Assembly (NCBI RefSeq): GCF_003116035.1
Contig: NZ_LGQW01000015.1
Span: 3,191,302 to 3,248,866, forward strand
DNA from: Azospirillum sp. TSH64
GTDB lineage: Bacteria > Pseudomonadota > Alphaproteobacteria > Azospirillales > Azospirillaceae
Reading direction: 5' to 3'
Length of the DNA: 57,565 nt
Below, one piece after another: positions 45,147-53,703 of the stretch; position 1 is the first letter of the stretch; every line of letters begins with the position of its first letter. Made by a program: the position numbers and the translations under genes. The notes under the pieces are model-generated. The model saw only the letters and a program-made list of their open reading frames with translations. It searched no databases and was not told the DNA's origin.

Positions 45147-45272
45147 AACCTCGGTCTCCGGTAGCGGATCGGTCGAACAGCACGTCAGGCGACCGATTGA
45201 ACCGCAAACCGGTGCGCGACGCCACAGGACATTGCGCCGCGCACCCTAAGTCGAGGTGTTTTGTTTCCGGAT

Positions 45273-45301
45273 GGCAGGCCGAACGGAACCGCCGGCCTGC
45301 C
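45273..45301 (-). terminator. Stem-loop after the aap operon
   Basis: A perfect 9-bp stem GGCAGGCCG/CGGCCTGCC (45301-45293 and 45281-45273) begins eight bases past the aapP stop codon. It has no T run, so it is a probable but not certain terminator. Confidence 0.5.
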
Positions 45302-45308
45302 GACCGTC

Positions 45309-46094
45309 TCAGTGGTTTAGAATTTGGCTGAGGAAGAGGCGCGTGCGGTCCGATTTCGGATTGGAGAAGAACGCGTCCGGCGTGTCCTGCTCCACGATCT
45401 CGCCGCGATCCATGAAGATCACGCGGTCGGCGACCGACTTGGCGAAGCCCATCTCGTGCGTCACGCACAGCATGGTCATGCCGTCCTCGGCCAGGCCGAT
45501 CATGACGTCCAGCACCTCCTTGACCATTTCGGGGTCAAGCGCGGAGGTCGGCTCGTCGAACAGCATCACCTTCGGGCTCATGCACAGCGACCGCGCGATG
45601 GCGACGCGCTGCTGCTGGCCGCCCGACAGCTGGCCGGGATACTTCTTGGCCTGCTCGGCGATGCGCACCCGCTTCAGGTAGCTCATCGCCCGCTCTTCCG
45701 CTTCGGCCTTCGGCATCTTGCGGACCCAGATCGGCGCCAGCGTGCAGTTCTCCAGCACGGTCAGGTGTGGGAACAGGTTGAAGTGCTGGAACACCATGCC
45801 GACTTCGCGGCGGACCAGCTCGATGTTCTTGAGGTTGTTGGTCAGCTCGATCCCGTCGATGACGATCGTGCCCTTCTGATGCTCCTCAAGCCGGTTCAGG
45901 CAGCGGATCATCGTCGATTTGCCCGACCCGGACGGGCCGCAGACGACGATGCGTTCGCCCTTCTGGACGCTGAGGTTGATGTTCTTCAGGACGTGGAACT
46001 CGCCGTACCACTTGTTGACGCCCGTGCAGCGGATGATTTCCTCGCCGCTGAGGGCGTGCTTCGGCTTGGCTGCCTGGGACATGGCCTGGGACAT
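45309..46094 (-). CDS. aapP: General L-amino acid ABC transporter, ATP-binding protein
   Basis: The 261-residue ABC ATPase has Walker [11 protein letters not shown]-loop [13 protein letters not shown], signature [15 protein letters not shown], Walker [13 protein letters not shown] and switch His in CVTHEMGFA. It energises the polar amino acid uptake system whose permeases and binding protein are encoded directly upstream on this strand. The order J-Q-M-P matches the broad-specificity aap/bzt systems of Alphaproteobacteria. Confidence 0.95.
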   Translation of the reverse strand: MSQAMSQAAKPKHALSGEEIIRCTGVNKWYGEFHVLKNINLSVQKGERIVVCGPSGSGKSTMIRCLNRLEEHQKGTIVIDGIELTNNLKNIELVRREVGMVFQHFNLFPHLTVLENCTLAPIWVRKMPKAEAEERAMSYLKRVRIAEQAKKYPGQLSGGQQQRVAIARSLCMSPKVMLFDEPTSALDPEMVKEVLDVMIGLAEDGMTMLCVTHEMGFAKSVADRVIFMDRGEIVEQDTPDAFFSNPKSDRTRLFLSQILNH

Positions 46095-46124
46095 GGGTTC
46101 TCGTGTCTCCCTTGACGGCGAGGA

Positions 46125-47231
46125 TCAGCGGCGGTGGCCGCGATTGAGATCGCGTTCGAGCTTCTGGCTGTACTTCGACATGCTGAAGCAGAAGATCCAG
46201 TAGATCACGCCGATGAACAGATAGGCCTCGCGGTAGAAACCGCGCCAGGACGGATCGGACAGCGCGGCCTTCGCCGTGCCGAGCAGATCGTACAGGCCGA
46301 TGATGATGACCAGCGAGGTGTCCTTGAAGAAGCTGATGAAGGTGTTCACCAGCGGCGGGATGGCGACGGCCAGCGCCTGCGGCAGGATGATCTTGCGCAT
46401 CTTCTGCCAATAGCCGAGGCCCAGCCCGTCCGCCGCCTCATACTGCCCCTTCGGGATCGCCTGCAGGCCGCCGCGGATCGCTTCCGCCATATAGGCGGCG
46501 GCGAACATGATGAAGGCGATCTGCGCACGCAGCAGCTTGTCGATGGACACGCCGTTCGGCAGGAACAGCGGCAGCATCACCGACGCCATGAACAGCAGGC
46601 TGATCAGCGGCACGCCGCGGATCAGCTCGATGTAGGTGACGCACAGCACCTTGACCGCCGGCATGTTCGACCGCCGGCCCAGCGCCAGCAGGATCGACAC
46701 CGGGAAGGCCACGGCCAGACCGATCACCGACAGGATGATGGTCAGCGGCAGGCCGCCCCACAGCGTGTTCTCGACATAGGTCAGGCCAAAGACGCCGCCC
46801 CACATCAGGACCGCCACCAGCGCCAGCCCGGCGGCCCAGACCAGCCCGAGCCACGGCTTCCAGAAGCGGCGGTCACAGCTGGCCACCAGCAGGGCGATGA
46901 AGACGGCGATGGTCACCAGCGGCCGCCACTGCTGTTCCCACGGGAACATGCCGAACATGATGAAGCGCAGCTTCTCGCTGATGAAGCCCCAGCAGGCGCC
47001 GCCGGCATCCTGACGGCAGACGGTCGATGTCGCGTCGAAGCCGTGGGCGCGGAACAGCAGCCAATTCATGAAGGGCGGGATCGCCGACGCCAGCAGCCCC
47101 AGGACCAGAATGGTCAGGATGGCGTTGTACCAGCTGTTGAACAGGTTGTTGCGCAGCCACGCAATCGGGCCGACGGTGTTGGCCGGCGGACGTTCGTCCG
47201 GCAGGCCGACGCTTTGCACGTTGTCGGTCAT
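46125..47231 (-). CDS. aapM: General L-amino acid ABC transporter, permease
   Basis: The 368-residue permease has the N-terminal extension typical of the large aapM/bztC type, about eight membrane helices, and the EAA loop EAIRGGLQAIPKGQYEAADG, which couples it to the ATPase. It forms the inner-membrane heterodimer with AapQ. It lies 30 bases before aapP and five bases after the permease gene upstream. Confidence 0.94.
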   Translation of the reverse strand: MTDNVQSVGLPDERPPANTVGPIAWLRNNLFNSWYNAILTILVLGLLASAIPPFMNWLLFRAHGFDATSTVCRQDAGGACWGFISEKLRFIMFGMFPWEQQWRPLVTIAVFIALLVASCDRRFWKPWLGLVWAAGLALVAVLMWGGVFGLTYVENTLWGGLPLTIILSVIGLAVAFPVSILLALGRRSNMPAVKVLCVTYIELIRGVPLISLLFMASVMLPLFLPNGVSIDKLLRAQIAFIMFAAAYMAEAIRGGLQAIPKGQYEAADGLGLGYWQKMRKIILPQALAVAIPPLVNTFISFFKDTSLVIIIGLYDLLGTAKAALSDPSWRGFYREAYLFIGVIYWIFCFSMSKYSQKLERDLNRGHRR

Positions 47232-47236
47232 GGCCG

Positions 47237-48436
47237 TTACCGCTCCACCAGCGCGATGCGCTTGTTGTACCAGTTCATGAAGATCGAGATGCTGAGGCTG
47301 ATGACCAGATAGGTGCCCATGATCATCGTCACGCCTTCGATGGCCTGACCGGTCTGGTTCAGCGTCGTATTGGCGATGGACACCAGATCGGGATAGCCGA
47401 TGGCCAGCGCCAGCGAGCTGTTCTTCGTCAGGTTCAGATACTGGCTGGTCAGCGGCGGCACGATCACGCGCAGCGCCTGGGGCAGAATCACCAGACGCAG
47501 CGTCGGGCTGCCCGGCAGGCCGAGGGCACGCGCCGCCTCGGTCTGGCCCCAGTTGACCGCCTTGATGCCGCTGCGCACCACCTCGGCGATGAAGGCCGCA
47601 GTGTAGAGCGTCAGGCCGGTCAGGATGGCGAAGAATTCCGGAGAGATGGAGGCGCCGCCGGTGAAGTTGAAGCCTGCCAGCTTCGGGACGTCCATCGCGA
47701 GCGGCGCGCCGCCGGCGAGCCAGGTCAGGATGGGCAGGCCGATGATCAGGCCGAGGCCGGCCCAGCCCGCCGGGAACGGCTGCCCGGTGCGCGCCTGCCG
47801 TGCCCTGGCCCAGCGCGACACGCCCCAGGCGGCGACGATGCCGACCAGCAGGGCGATGCCCATGTTGGTCCAGACCGGATCGGGCGCGGGCACCGGCACG
47901 CGCAGACCGCGCTGCGACAGGAAGACGCCCGGAATTGGGTTCAGCGCTTGGCGCACCGGCGGCAGGCCGTCGGACACCAGCGCGTACCAGAAGAACAGCT
48001 GCAGCAGCGGCGGGATGTTGCGGATGATCTCGACATAGGTCGAGGCCAGCTTGGCGATCAGCCAGTTGCTGGACAGGCGGGCGACGCCGATGATCGTGCC
48101 GATGATCGTCGCCAGGATGACGCCGATGATCGACACCTTCAGCGTGTTCAGCACGCCGACCAGAAAGGCCCGGCCATAGGTGTCCTTCGGCGAATAGTCG
48201 ATCAGCGACTCGCCGATGCCGAAGGCCGCTTCACGCTCCAGGAAATGGTACCCGGTCGCGATCGAGCGCCGCGCGAGGTTGTCGAGCGTGTTTGAAATCA
48301 GGAACCAGCCGACCAGGACGACCGCGCCGACCACCAGGATCTGGTAGACGATGGCACGGAACGTCGGGTCGCTGAGGGAAAACGATACGCCACCCGGCGG
48401 CGGAGCGCCTTGGGTGGTCCGGGTCTCGGTCGCCAC
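47237..48436 (-). CDS. aapQ: General L-amino acid ABC transporter, permease
   Basis: The 399-residue permease has the long N-terminal region of AapQ/BztB with LIDYSPKDTYGRAFLVG, a conserved EVVRSGIKAVNWGQTEAARAL EAA-like loop and the C-terminal PPLTSQYLNLTKNSSLALAIG motif. About eight membrane helices are predicted. The gene follows aapJ after a 215-base gap that contains a stem-loop. Confidence 0.94.
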   Translation of the reverse strand: MATETRTTQGAPPPGGVSFSLSDPTFRAIVYQILVVGAVVLVGWFLISNTLDNLARRSIATGYHFLEREAAFGIGESLIDYSPKDTYGRAFLVGVLNTLKVSIIGVILATIIGTIIGVARLSSNWLIAKLASTYVEIIRNIPPLLQLFFWYALVSDGLPPVRQALNPIPGVFLSQRGLRVPVPAPDPVWTNMGIALLVGIVAAWGVSRWARARQARTGQPFPAGWAGLGLIIGLPILTWLAGGAPLAMDVPKLAGFNFTGGASISPEFFAILTGLTLYTAAFIAEVVRSGIKAVNWGQTEAARALGLPGSPTLRLVILPQALRVIVPPLTSQYLNLTKNSSLALAIGYPDLVSIANTTLNQTGQAIEGVTMIMGTYLVISLSISIFMNWYNKRIALVER

Positions 48437-48599
48437 GGACTACTCTCCCCCAACCATCGCGCCCCACACGGTGCCCACGCGGTCCCGGACGTTCTTCCGG
48501 GCATTTCCCACACCGTAGGGGATGCGACATGTCTCCCAAATGCGGCCCCCTGCGCAGGCGCTTCGCTGGCGCCTTTCGCGACCGCTCCCAAAAGAACCG

Positions 48600-48636
48600 G
48601 AAGGCCGCCCCCGGCAACGGGCTGCGGGCGGCCTTC
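48600..48636 (-). terminator. Intercistronic stem-loop between aapJ and aapQ
   Basis: A perfect 11-bp stem (GAAGGCCGCCC/GGGCGGCCTTC) lies 16 bases after the aapJ stop codon. Such hairpins typically terminate part of the transcripts or protect the 3' end of the binding-protein message, giving more binding protein than permease. Confidence 0.6.
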
Positions 48637-48651
48637 AGACGGTGACGTGCC

Positions 48652-49671
48652 TTACCGGAACGGCTGCGCGTACATCAGGCCGCCCTTGGTCCACAGCGCG
48701 TTCAGGCCGCGCTCCAGCTTCAGCGGGGTGCCCGGGCCGACGTTGCGGTCGAAGATCTCGGCATAGTTGCCGACTTTCTTCACGACGTTGTAGGCCCACT
48801 TCTCATCCAGGCCCAGGGCCTTGCCCATGCCCGGCGAGGTGCCGAGGAAGCGCTGGATGTCCGGGTTCTTCGAGTTGGTGAACTCGTCGACATTCTTGGA
48901 GGTGATGCCGAACTCCTCCGCCTGGATGGTGGCGAAGACGGTCCACTTCACGATGTCGAACCACTGGTCGTCGCCATGGCGCACGGCCGGGGCCAGCGGC
49001 TCCTTGGAGATGACTTCCGGCAGGATGACGTGGTCGTCGGGAACCGGGGCGACGCCGGCGCGGGTACCGGCCAGGCCGGAGACGTCGGTCGTCAGCACGT
49101 CGCAGCGGCCGGCGAAGTAGGCGGCGTTCACCTCGTCGTTCGACTCGATGACGACCGGGTTGTAGGTCATGTTGTTGGCGCGGAAATAGTCCGCGAGGTT
49201 CAGTTCGGTCGTGGTGCCGGACTGGACGCAGACGGTGGCGCCGTTCAGCTCCTTGGCGCTCTTCACGCCCAGCTTCTTCGGAACCATGAAGCCCTGGCCG
49301 TCGTAATAGGTGACGGGGGCGAAGTTCAGGCCGACCGAGGTGTCACGGGTCAGCGTGGCGGTGGTGTTGCGCGACAGCAGGTCGACTTCGCCCGACTGGA
49401 TGGCGGGGAAGCGCTGCTGGGCGGACAGCGGGGTAAACTTGACCTTGTTGGCATCGCCGAAGATGGCGACGGCGACGGCACGGCAGTAATCGACGTCCAG
49501 GCCGGTCCAGTTGCCGGCGCTGTCGGGGTTGCCGAAGCCCGGAAGGCCGGCGTTCACGCCGCACTGCACGAAACCGCGCTGCTTGACGGTGTCCAGCGTG
49601 GCAGCACCGGCAACGGCGCTGGCGGAAACGACCACGGCCGCTGCGGCGGCGGCCAGGAACCCTGACTTCAT
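48652..49671 (-). CDS. aapJ: General L-amino acid ABC transporter, periplasmic binding protein
   Basis: The 339-residue protein has a signal peptide (about residues 1-23, ending AVAGAA) and the periplasmic family 3 fold, with RGFVQCGVNAGLPGFGNPD, LDVDYCRAVAVAIFGD and LLSRNTTATLTRD. It captures amino acids in the periplasm for AapQMP. It is the promoter-proximal gene of the operon and is separated from aapQ by a stem-loop. Confidence 0.95.
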   Translation of the reverse strand: MKSGFLAAAAAAVVVSASAVAGAATLDTVKQRGFVQCGVNAGLPGFGNPDSAGNWTGLDVDYCRAVAVAIFGDANKVKFTPLSAQQRFPAIQSGEVDLLSRNTTATLTRDTSVGLNFAPVTYYDGQGFMVPKKLGVKSAKELNGATVCVQSGTTTELNLADYFRANNMTYNPVVIESNDEVNAAYFAGRCDVLTTDVSGLAGTRAGVAPVPDDHVILPEVISKEPLAPAVRHGDDQWFDIVKWTVFATIQAEEFGITSKNVDEFTNSKNPDIQRFLGTSPGMGKALGLDEKWAYNVVKKVGNYAEIFDRNVGPGTPLKLERGLNALWTKGGLMYAQPFR

Positions 49672-50074
49672 ATTATGAACTCCACCCTGTTCTTGCGTTC
49701 TTCGCTTTGAGCGGTCTGATGACGCGCTTGGTCACGCCGGCTCCATAATCCAACCGGAACGACCCTGCCGGACCGATCCGCCTGACAATCCGGCGGACCG
49801 ATCCCCATTGGAGCCGTCCTGTGAGGATCGCGACGCAGCCATGCGCGTGGGACAAGAGTGTATCAACTTGATCCGGCTTGTCGAATCCTCTGTGCATTGG
49901 TGGTGTTACCAGAACATCCCGTCCGATGACGGCCGTTGCGCGCAATCCGCGATGGCGGCTGGGCGTCCGGGGTGACACAATGTTCGGCCGCGCCCTCCCC
50001 GCCCGCCCCGGGGTTCTCCCGGCAACGGCGGACTCGGACGGGACGGATTGCCGCTCCAGCCAAACGGACAGTCG
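49672..50074. other. Divergent control region of aapJ and metC
   Basis: This gap of 403 bases holds both control regions. A leftward candidate promoter (TCGACA near 49885 and TACACT near 49863, 16-base spacing) could serve aapJ with a long leader. I looked for a SAM riboswitch before metC and did not see one. A short rightward frame from 49841 (about 44 codons) has no good ribosome binding site and is not called. Confidence 0.4.
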
Positions 50075-51253
50075 ATGAAGGACGTCACCAAGGACACGAT
50101 TCTCGTGCATGCCGGCCGCGACCCGCGGAACAACCACGGCATCGTCAACCCGCCGGTCTATCATTGCTCGACCGTGCTGTTCCCGACCTTGGACGCGCTG
50201 GAGGAAAGCGACCGCAACACGCTGGAAGGCGTGCATTACGGTCGCATGGGCACGCCCACCACCTTCGCCTTCGAGGAGGCCGCGGCCGAGCTGGAAGGCG
50301 GCTACAGGTCGGTGAATACCGGCTCCGGCCTCGCCGCCATCGCCATCGCGCTGTCCGCCTTCACCAAGGCCGGCGACCATGTGCTGATCACCGACAGCGC
50401 CTATGGCCCGACCCGCCGCTTCGCCAAGGAGACACTGATCCCCTATGGCGTGGATGTGGAATTCTACGATCCCTGCATCGGCGCCGGCATTTCCGCCCTG
50501 CTGCGGCCCAACACCAGCGTGGTCTTCCTCGAATCGCCGGGCTCCCTGACCTTCGAGGTGCAGGACGTTCCGGCCATTGCCGCCGCCGCCAAGACGGTCG
50601 GCGCCACGGTGATGATCGACAACACCTGGGCGACCCCGCTGTTCTTCCGCCCTTTCGACCATGGCGTCGATCTGTCGATCCATGCCGCGACGAAGTACAT
50701 GGTCGGCCATGCCGATGCGATGCTGGGTGTCGTCACCTGCCGCGACGAGGAAAGCTGGACCGCGGTGAAGAAGACCGCCACCCGCTTCGGCGTCTGCGGC
50801 GGGCCGGACGACCTCTATCTCGGCCTGCGCGGCCTGCGCACCCTGTCGGTGCGCATGCGCCAGCATCAGGAGAGCGCGCTGGCGCTCGCCGACTGGCTGG
50901 CGGCCCGGCCGGAGGTGACGCGGGTGCTGCATCCCGCCCGTCCCGAATTTCCCGGTCACGAGCTGTGGAAGCGCGACTTCACCGGCTCCAGTGGACTGTT
51001 CTCGGTGATCGTCAATCAGGTGCCGCGCAAGGCGCTGGCGGCGATGCTGGACGGGATGGAGCTGTTCGGCATGGGCTACAGCTGGGGCGGCTTCGAGAGC
51101 CTGATCCTGCCGACGCGGCCGGCGGCGGTGCGTTCCGCCACCCGTTGGACCGATCCGGGCCAGGTTCTGCGCCTGCACGCCGGGCTTGAGAGCCCCGACG
51201 ACCTGATCCGCGATCTTGAGGCCGGCTTCCGGCGGATGGCCGCCGCCCTTTGA
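50075..51253 (+). CDS. metC: Cystathionine beta-lyase
   Basis: The 392-residue Cys/Met-metabolism PLP enzyme shows HYGRMGTPTTFAFEEA, DNTWATPLFFRP and the PLP lysine in HAATKYMVGHADAM. The overall similarity is to the MetC type of cystathionine beta-lyase, which makes homocysteine for methionine synthesis; other lyases of this fold cannot be fully excluded. I chose the ATG at 50075; a TTG at 50048 would add nine residues. hisI follows after 30 bases. Confidence 0.92.
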   Translation: MKDVTKDTILVHAGRDPRNNHGIVNPPVYHCSTVLFPTLDALEESDRNTLEGVHYGRMGTPTTFAFEEAAAELEGGYRSVNTGSGLAAIAIALSAFTKAGDHVLITDSAYGPTRRFAKETLIPYGVDVEFYDPCIGAGISALLRPNTSVVFLESPGSLTFEVQDVPAIAAAAKTVGATVMIDNTWATPLFFRPFDHGVDLSIHAATKYMVGHADAMLGVVTCRDEESWTAVKKTATRFGVCGGPDDLYLGLRGLRTLSVRMRQHQESALALADWLAARPEVTRVLHPARPEFPGHELWKRDFTGSSGLFSVIVNQVPRKALAAMLDGMELFGMGYSWGGFESLILPTRPAAVRSATRWTDPGQVLRLHAGLESPDDLIRDLEAGFRRMAAAL

Positions 51254-51283
51254 GCGCGGCGGACAGTTGAGGAGTGATTTGCC

Positions 51284-51718
51284 ATGACGGATACACCGTC
51301 GACCGGGTCCGGCCCCTTTGAAGAGGTGCTGGCCGCCATCCGCTTCACCGACGATGGGTTGGTGCCAGCCATCGCCCAGGCCGAGGGCAGCGGCGAGATC
51401 CTGATGATGGCCTGGATGAACCGCGATGCGGTGGTCGAGACCCTGTCAACCGGCCGCGTCTGCTACTGGTCGCGGTCGCGCGGCGGGCTGTGGCGCAAGG
51501 GAGAGACCTCCGGACAGGTGCAGCGGCTGAAGGATTTCCGGGTGGATTGCGACGGCGACACCCTGCTGCTGATCGTCGAGCAGGACGGCGTCGCCTGCCA
51601 CACCGGCCGGCGCAGCTGCTTCTATCGTGCTTGGCGAGACGGAAAGCTGGAGACGATCCAGGCGGTAGAAACCGATCCTTCCATCCTCTATGGCGGTCAT
51701 TCGCACAGCCACGGCTGA
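51284..51718 (+). CDS. hisI: Phosphoribosyl-AMP cyclohydrolase
   Basis: The 144-residue enzyme opens the purine ring of PR-AMP in the third step of histidine synthesis. It has MMAWMNRDAVVETLSTG, the YWSRSRGGLWRKGETSGQ motif, the metal-binding region DCDGDTLL and the catalytic Cys region GVACHTGRRSCFYR. It is free-standing without the HisE domain. GAGGAG lies about 11 bases before the ATG. A small RNA gene with an FNR box begins about 60 bases downstream. Confidence 0.95.
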   Translation: MTDTPSTGSGPFEEVLAAIRFTDDGLVPAIAQAEGSGEILMMAWMNRDAVVETLSTGRVCYWSRSRGGLWRKGETSGQVQRLKDFRVDCDGDTLLLIVEQDGVACHTGRRSCFYRAWRDGKLETIQAVETDPSILYGGHSHSHG

Positions 51719-51778
51719 GAGACCCGCTTTGAAGGGAGGGCCTGGAAGGAAGCCGATTCGCCACGGCGGGTGCGATTG

Positions 51779-51819
51779 TTGATCCACATCAAGGCGACAC
51801 CCCTGCCGAAGGGTATACA
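51779..51819 (+). promoter_or_regulatory. FNR/FixK-type box and promoter of small RNA copy 2
   Basis: A perfect TTGAT-CCAC-ATCAA box (51779-51792) is followed by a good -10, TATACA (51814-51819). The box centre is 41.5 bases from the predicted start near 51827, exactly the same geometry as in copy 1. Confidence 0.8.
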
Positions 51820-51825
51820 CACCTT

Positions 51826-51890
51826 CTTGTCTCTAACCCTCCCTGTATATGACTGCACCGGGCGCTCCTTTGGACGCCCGGTTATTTTTT
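51826..51890 (+). ncRNA. Putative FNR-controlled small RNA, copy 2
   Basis: The predicted transcript of about 65 nt starts near 51826 with CTTGTCTCTAACCCTCCC and ends with a terminator of 8 bp (ACCGGGCG 51857-51864; CGCCCGGT 51875-51882), then T-A and six T. The block 51822-51846 is identical to 43970-43946 minus, while the linker and hairpin are different. This conserved-5'/variable-3' pattern, plus identical promoter geometry, is what paralogous base-pairing sRNAs look like. The CCUCCC stretch is an anti-Shine-Dalgarno motif like those of several alphaproteobacterial sRNA families. I cannot assign it to a named family. Confidence 0.78.
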
Positions 51891-52240
51891 GCCATGAGGG
51901 CTGCATCCGAAACTTCGGACGGCGACTGGCGCGTTTGCGCCAAGGATCCTCTTTCGGACGATCCGTTCCGACAGCCCGTTCGGTCGGTGGCCTATCGCCT
52001 CTCCTCCCTCTGCATCGCCTTCGTCAGCCGAACCTGTGCCGTTCCGCAGCTCAAAACCTGTCCATATGGGAGAGAAAGTCTTTATTCAGTCACAGAAAGA
52101 TCCTGCTTTCGGCCACAAAAACAACGAATGAAGAAACAGTTCATTTCTTTAATTCGATCAAGTTTCAATTATCTGTGTCATCTCATCCAACCCCCTTTGT
52201 ATTGCCCCTTTATCGCTTTTCGACCGCCCGGGGCCCATGG

Positions 52241-52274
52241 TTAACATCTGGTTAATCGTTAACAGCACGTTAAC
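52241..52274 (+). promoter_or_regulatory. Tandem CtrA-like binding sites
   Basis: Two copies of the CtrA pattern TTAA-N7-TTAA(C) stand three bases apart: TTAA-CATCTGG-TTAA (52241-52255) and TTAA-CAGCACG-TTAAC (52259-52274). They end 20 bases before the ATG of the RTX-repeat gene, within a high-GC genome where four TTAA in 34 bases is unusual. Confidence 0.6.
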
Positions 52275-52294
52275 GGCACTGATGGAGAGACGCC

Positions 52295-52978
52295 ATGCGC
52301 CAGTTCTGGGGGACTTCGAACAACGACACCATGACCGGCACCGCCTTTGATGACCGTCTCGACGGTCTGGATGGCGACGACCGTATCAACGGCGCCGGCG
52401 GAAACGACCAGCTGTATGGCGAACGGGGAAATGACTCGCTGATCGGCGGCCTGGGCAACGACCAGCTGCATGGCGGAGACGGCAACGACTGGCTCGGCGA
52501 TCCCTATGGCGGCAACGAGGCCGGCAACGATTCGATGTGGGGCGATGCCGGCAACGACCAGCTGTTCGGCGGCGACGGCAACGACTGGCTGGACGGCGGC
52601 ACCGGCGACGACATCCTGAAGGGGATGCGCGGCGACGACACCATGATCGGCGGCGCCGGCAACGACACGCTGTATGATAGCTATCGCGACGGCGGGGCCG
52701 ACCTGTTCCGACCGGGCACCGGCGACGACACGATGGTCAGCTACACCGACGGCCAGGTCGACCGCTTCCTGATGGAGCAGGCGACCGGCGGCTTCGGCCA
52801 CGACACCATCAGTTACTTCGAGCGGGGGATCGACCAGATCGAATTCCATGGCTACACCGCGGGCCAGATGTCGCTGACCTCGAGCGGCTTCCAATCGACC
52901 TTCACCTTCGCTGACGGCTCGTCTCTGACCGTCGATCAGGTCGGGCTGACCGCCGGCCACGATTTCATCTTCACCTGA
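52295..52978 (+). CDS. RTX-type (hemolysin-like) calcium-binding repeat protein
   Basis: The 227-residue acidic protein carries about eleven nonapeptide GGxGxDxL/U-type repeats between residues 8 and 145 (for example GAGGNDQLYG, GGDGNDWLDG, GAGNDTLYD), which bind Ca2+ as a parallel beta-roll. A C-terminal non-repeat part ends TAGHDFIFT. There is no signal peptide, as expected for type I secretion through a C-terminal signal. The partner ABC/MFP genes are not in the window; the TolC homologue at 33466 could provide the outer-membrane duct. GGAGAG lies eight bases before the ATG. The upstream CtrA-like sites suggest cell-cycle or motility-linked control. Confidence 0.88.
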   Translation: MRQFWGTSNNDTMTGTAFDDRLDGLDGDDRINGAGGNDQLYGERGNDSLIGGLGNDQLHGGDGNDWLGDPYGGNEAGNDSMWGDAGNDQLFGGDGNDWLDGGTGDDILKGMRGDDTMIGGAGNDTLYDSYRDGGADLFRPGTGDDTMVSYTDGQVDRFLMEQATGGFGHDTISYFERGIDQIEFHGYTAGQMSLTSSGFQSTFTFADGSSLTVDQVGLTAGHDFIFT

Positions 52979-53116
52979 CCTGTCCGGCTCCCCCTGTCCG
53001 GAAGGAGGTCTCCCGTGGGCGATGGGGTCACCCCGTCGGCGCGGGGGACCTCCGGCCACGCTCGTGTTGTTGTGGGAGCGGACACTTCCGCGCCGTCAGC
53101 AAAAAGGCCAAGAACG

Positions 53117-53602
53117 ATGGACCACCGCCGCCTTTCCCTGCGCACGCTCTTCCCCGCCCTGCCGGCCCTGGCTCTCCTGCCGGTTCTGGCGTTGGGTGCC
53201 TGCGCCAGTTCCGACATGGGCGGCGTCCCGTCGGCAGAGGTCGCGACCCAGCCTCCGGTGGAACTGGTCGGGCTGACCGTGCAGACGCCGGATGGCCGCC
53301 GCATCCTCGGCAACGTCACAGACCTCGTGATCGGGCCGACAAACCGGGTAGAGCAGGCGATCATCACCGTCGGCGCCCCCCGTTTCCCGAACGAGCACAA
53401 GGTGACGGTCGCCAGCGACAATCTGCGCTATGCCCGCAACCGTCAGGCGGTGATCCTCACCGGCATGACGGCGGAACAGTTCGCAGCGCTGCCTCCCACC
53501 GCGGGAAGCGACCGCATGGTGTCGCTCGGCAACGCCGGGGTGGTTCTGCCCGCCGGCACCGCCCCGACCAACTGGGCCGGGGCGACGACCCCGACGCGCT
53601 GA
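53117..53602 (+). CDS. Lipoprotein with PRC-barrel-like domain
   Basis: The 161-residue protein has a lipoprotein signal (about residues 1-28, lipobox LGAC). The mature region reads VELVGLTVQTPDGRRILGNV and then DLVIGPTNRVEQAIITVG, which resembles a PRC-barrel. It is followed by RYARNRQAVILTGMTAEQFA. PRC-barrel lipoproteins of this kind are envelope proteins of unknown function. The ATG at 53117 has AAGG about eight bases upstream. The gene lies 138 bases after the RTX gene and is closed by a strong terminator. Confidence 0.75.
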   Translation: MDHRRLSLRTLFPALPALALLPVLALGACASSDMGGVPSAEVATQPPVELVGLTVQTPDGRRILGNVTDLVIGPTNRVEQAIITVGAPRFPNEHKVTVASDNLRYARNRQAVILTGMTAEQFAALPPTAGSDRMVSLGNAGVVLPAGTAPTNWAGATTPTR

Positions 53603-53631
53603 CCCTTTCCCAATCGGAAACGCACAATAAG

Positions 53632-53662
53632 AAAGGGGGCCGGACGAACCGGCCCCCCTTTT
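53632..53662. terminator. Bidirectional terminator between lipoprotein gene and dctM
   Basis: A 9-bp stem GGGGGCCGG/CCGGCCCCC (53635-53643; 53649-53657) with a five-base loop is followed by C-TTTT on the plus strand and preceded by AAA, so it can work in both directions. Confidence 0.8.
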
Positions 53663-53703
53663 GCTGCCCAGATTTCACTGTCTGGCTTTTGCGACGCTTC
53701 CCA

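Larger units (their letters stand above)
51719..52294. other. Intergenic region with small RNA copy 2 and CtrA-like sites
   Basis: These 576 bases contain an FNR-type promoter and small RNA (51779-51890), an AT-rich stretch (52080-52200) with no recognisable feature, and two tandem CtrA-like sites directly before the RTX-repeat gene. Open frames in the middle have no ribosome binding site and no recognisable product. Confidence 0.6.

Noticed and set aside
49841..49975. Short rightward frame before metC containing two adjacent Trp codons followed by Cys
   Set aside because: There is no usable ribosome binding site and no terminator/antiterminator follows, so it is not a convincing leader peptide.
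49860..50074. Possible SAM-responsive riboswitch before metC
   Set aside because: I found none of the conserved SAM-II core or pseudoknot segments.
51849..52244. 131-codon rightward frame downstream of hisI
   Set aside because: It begins inside the small RNA, has no ribosome binding site and encodes no recognisable domain.
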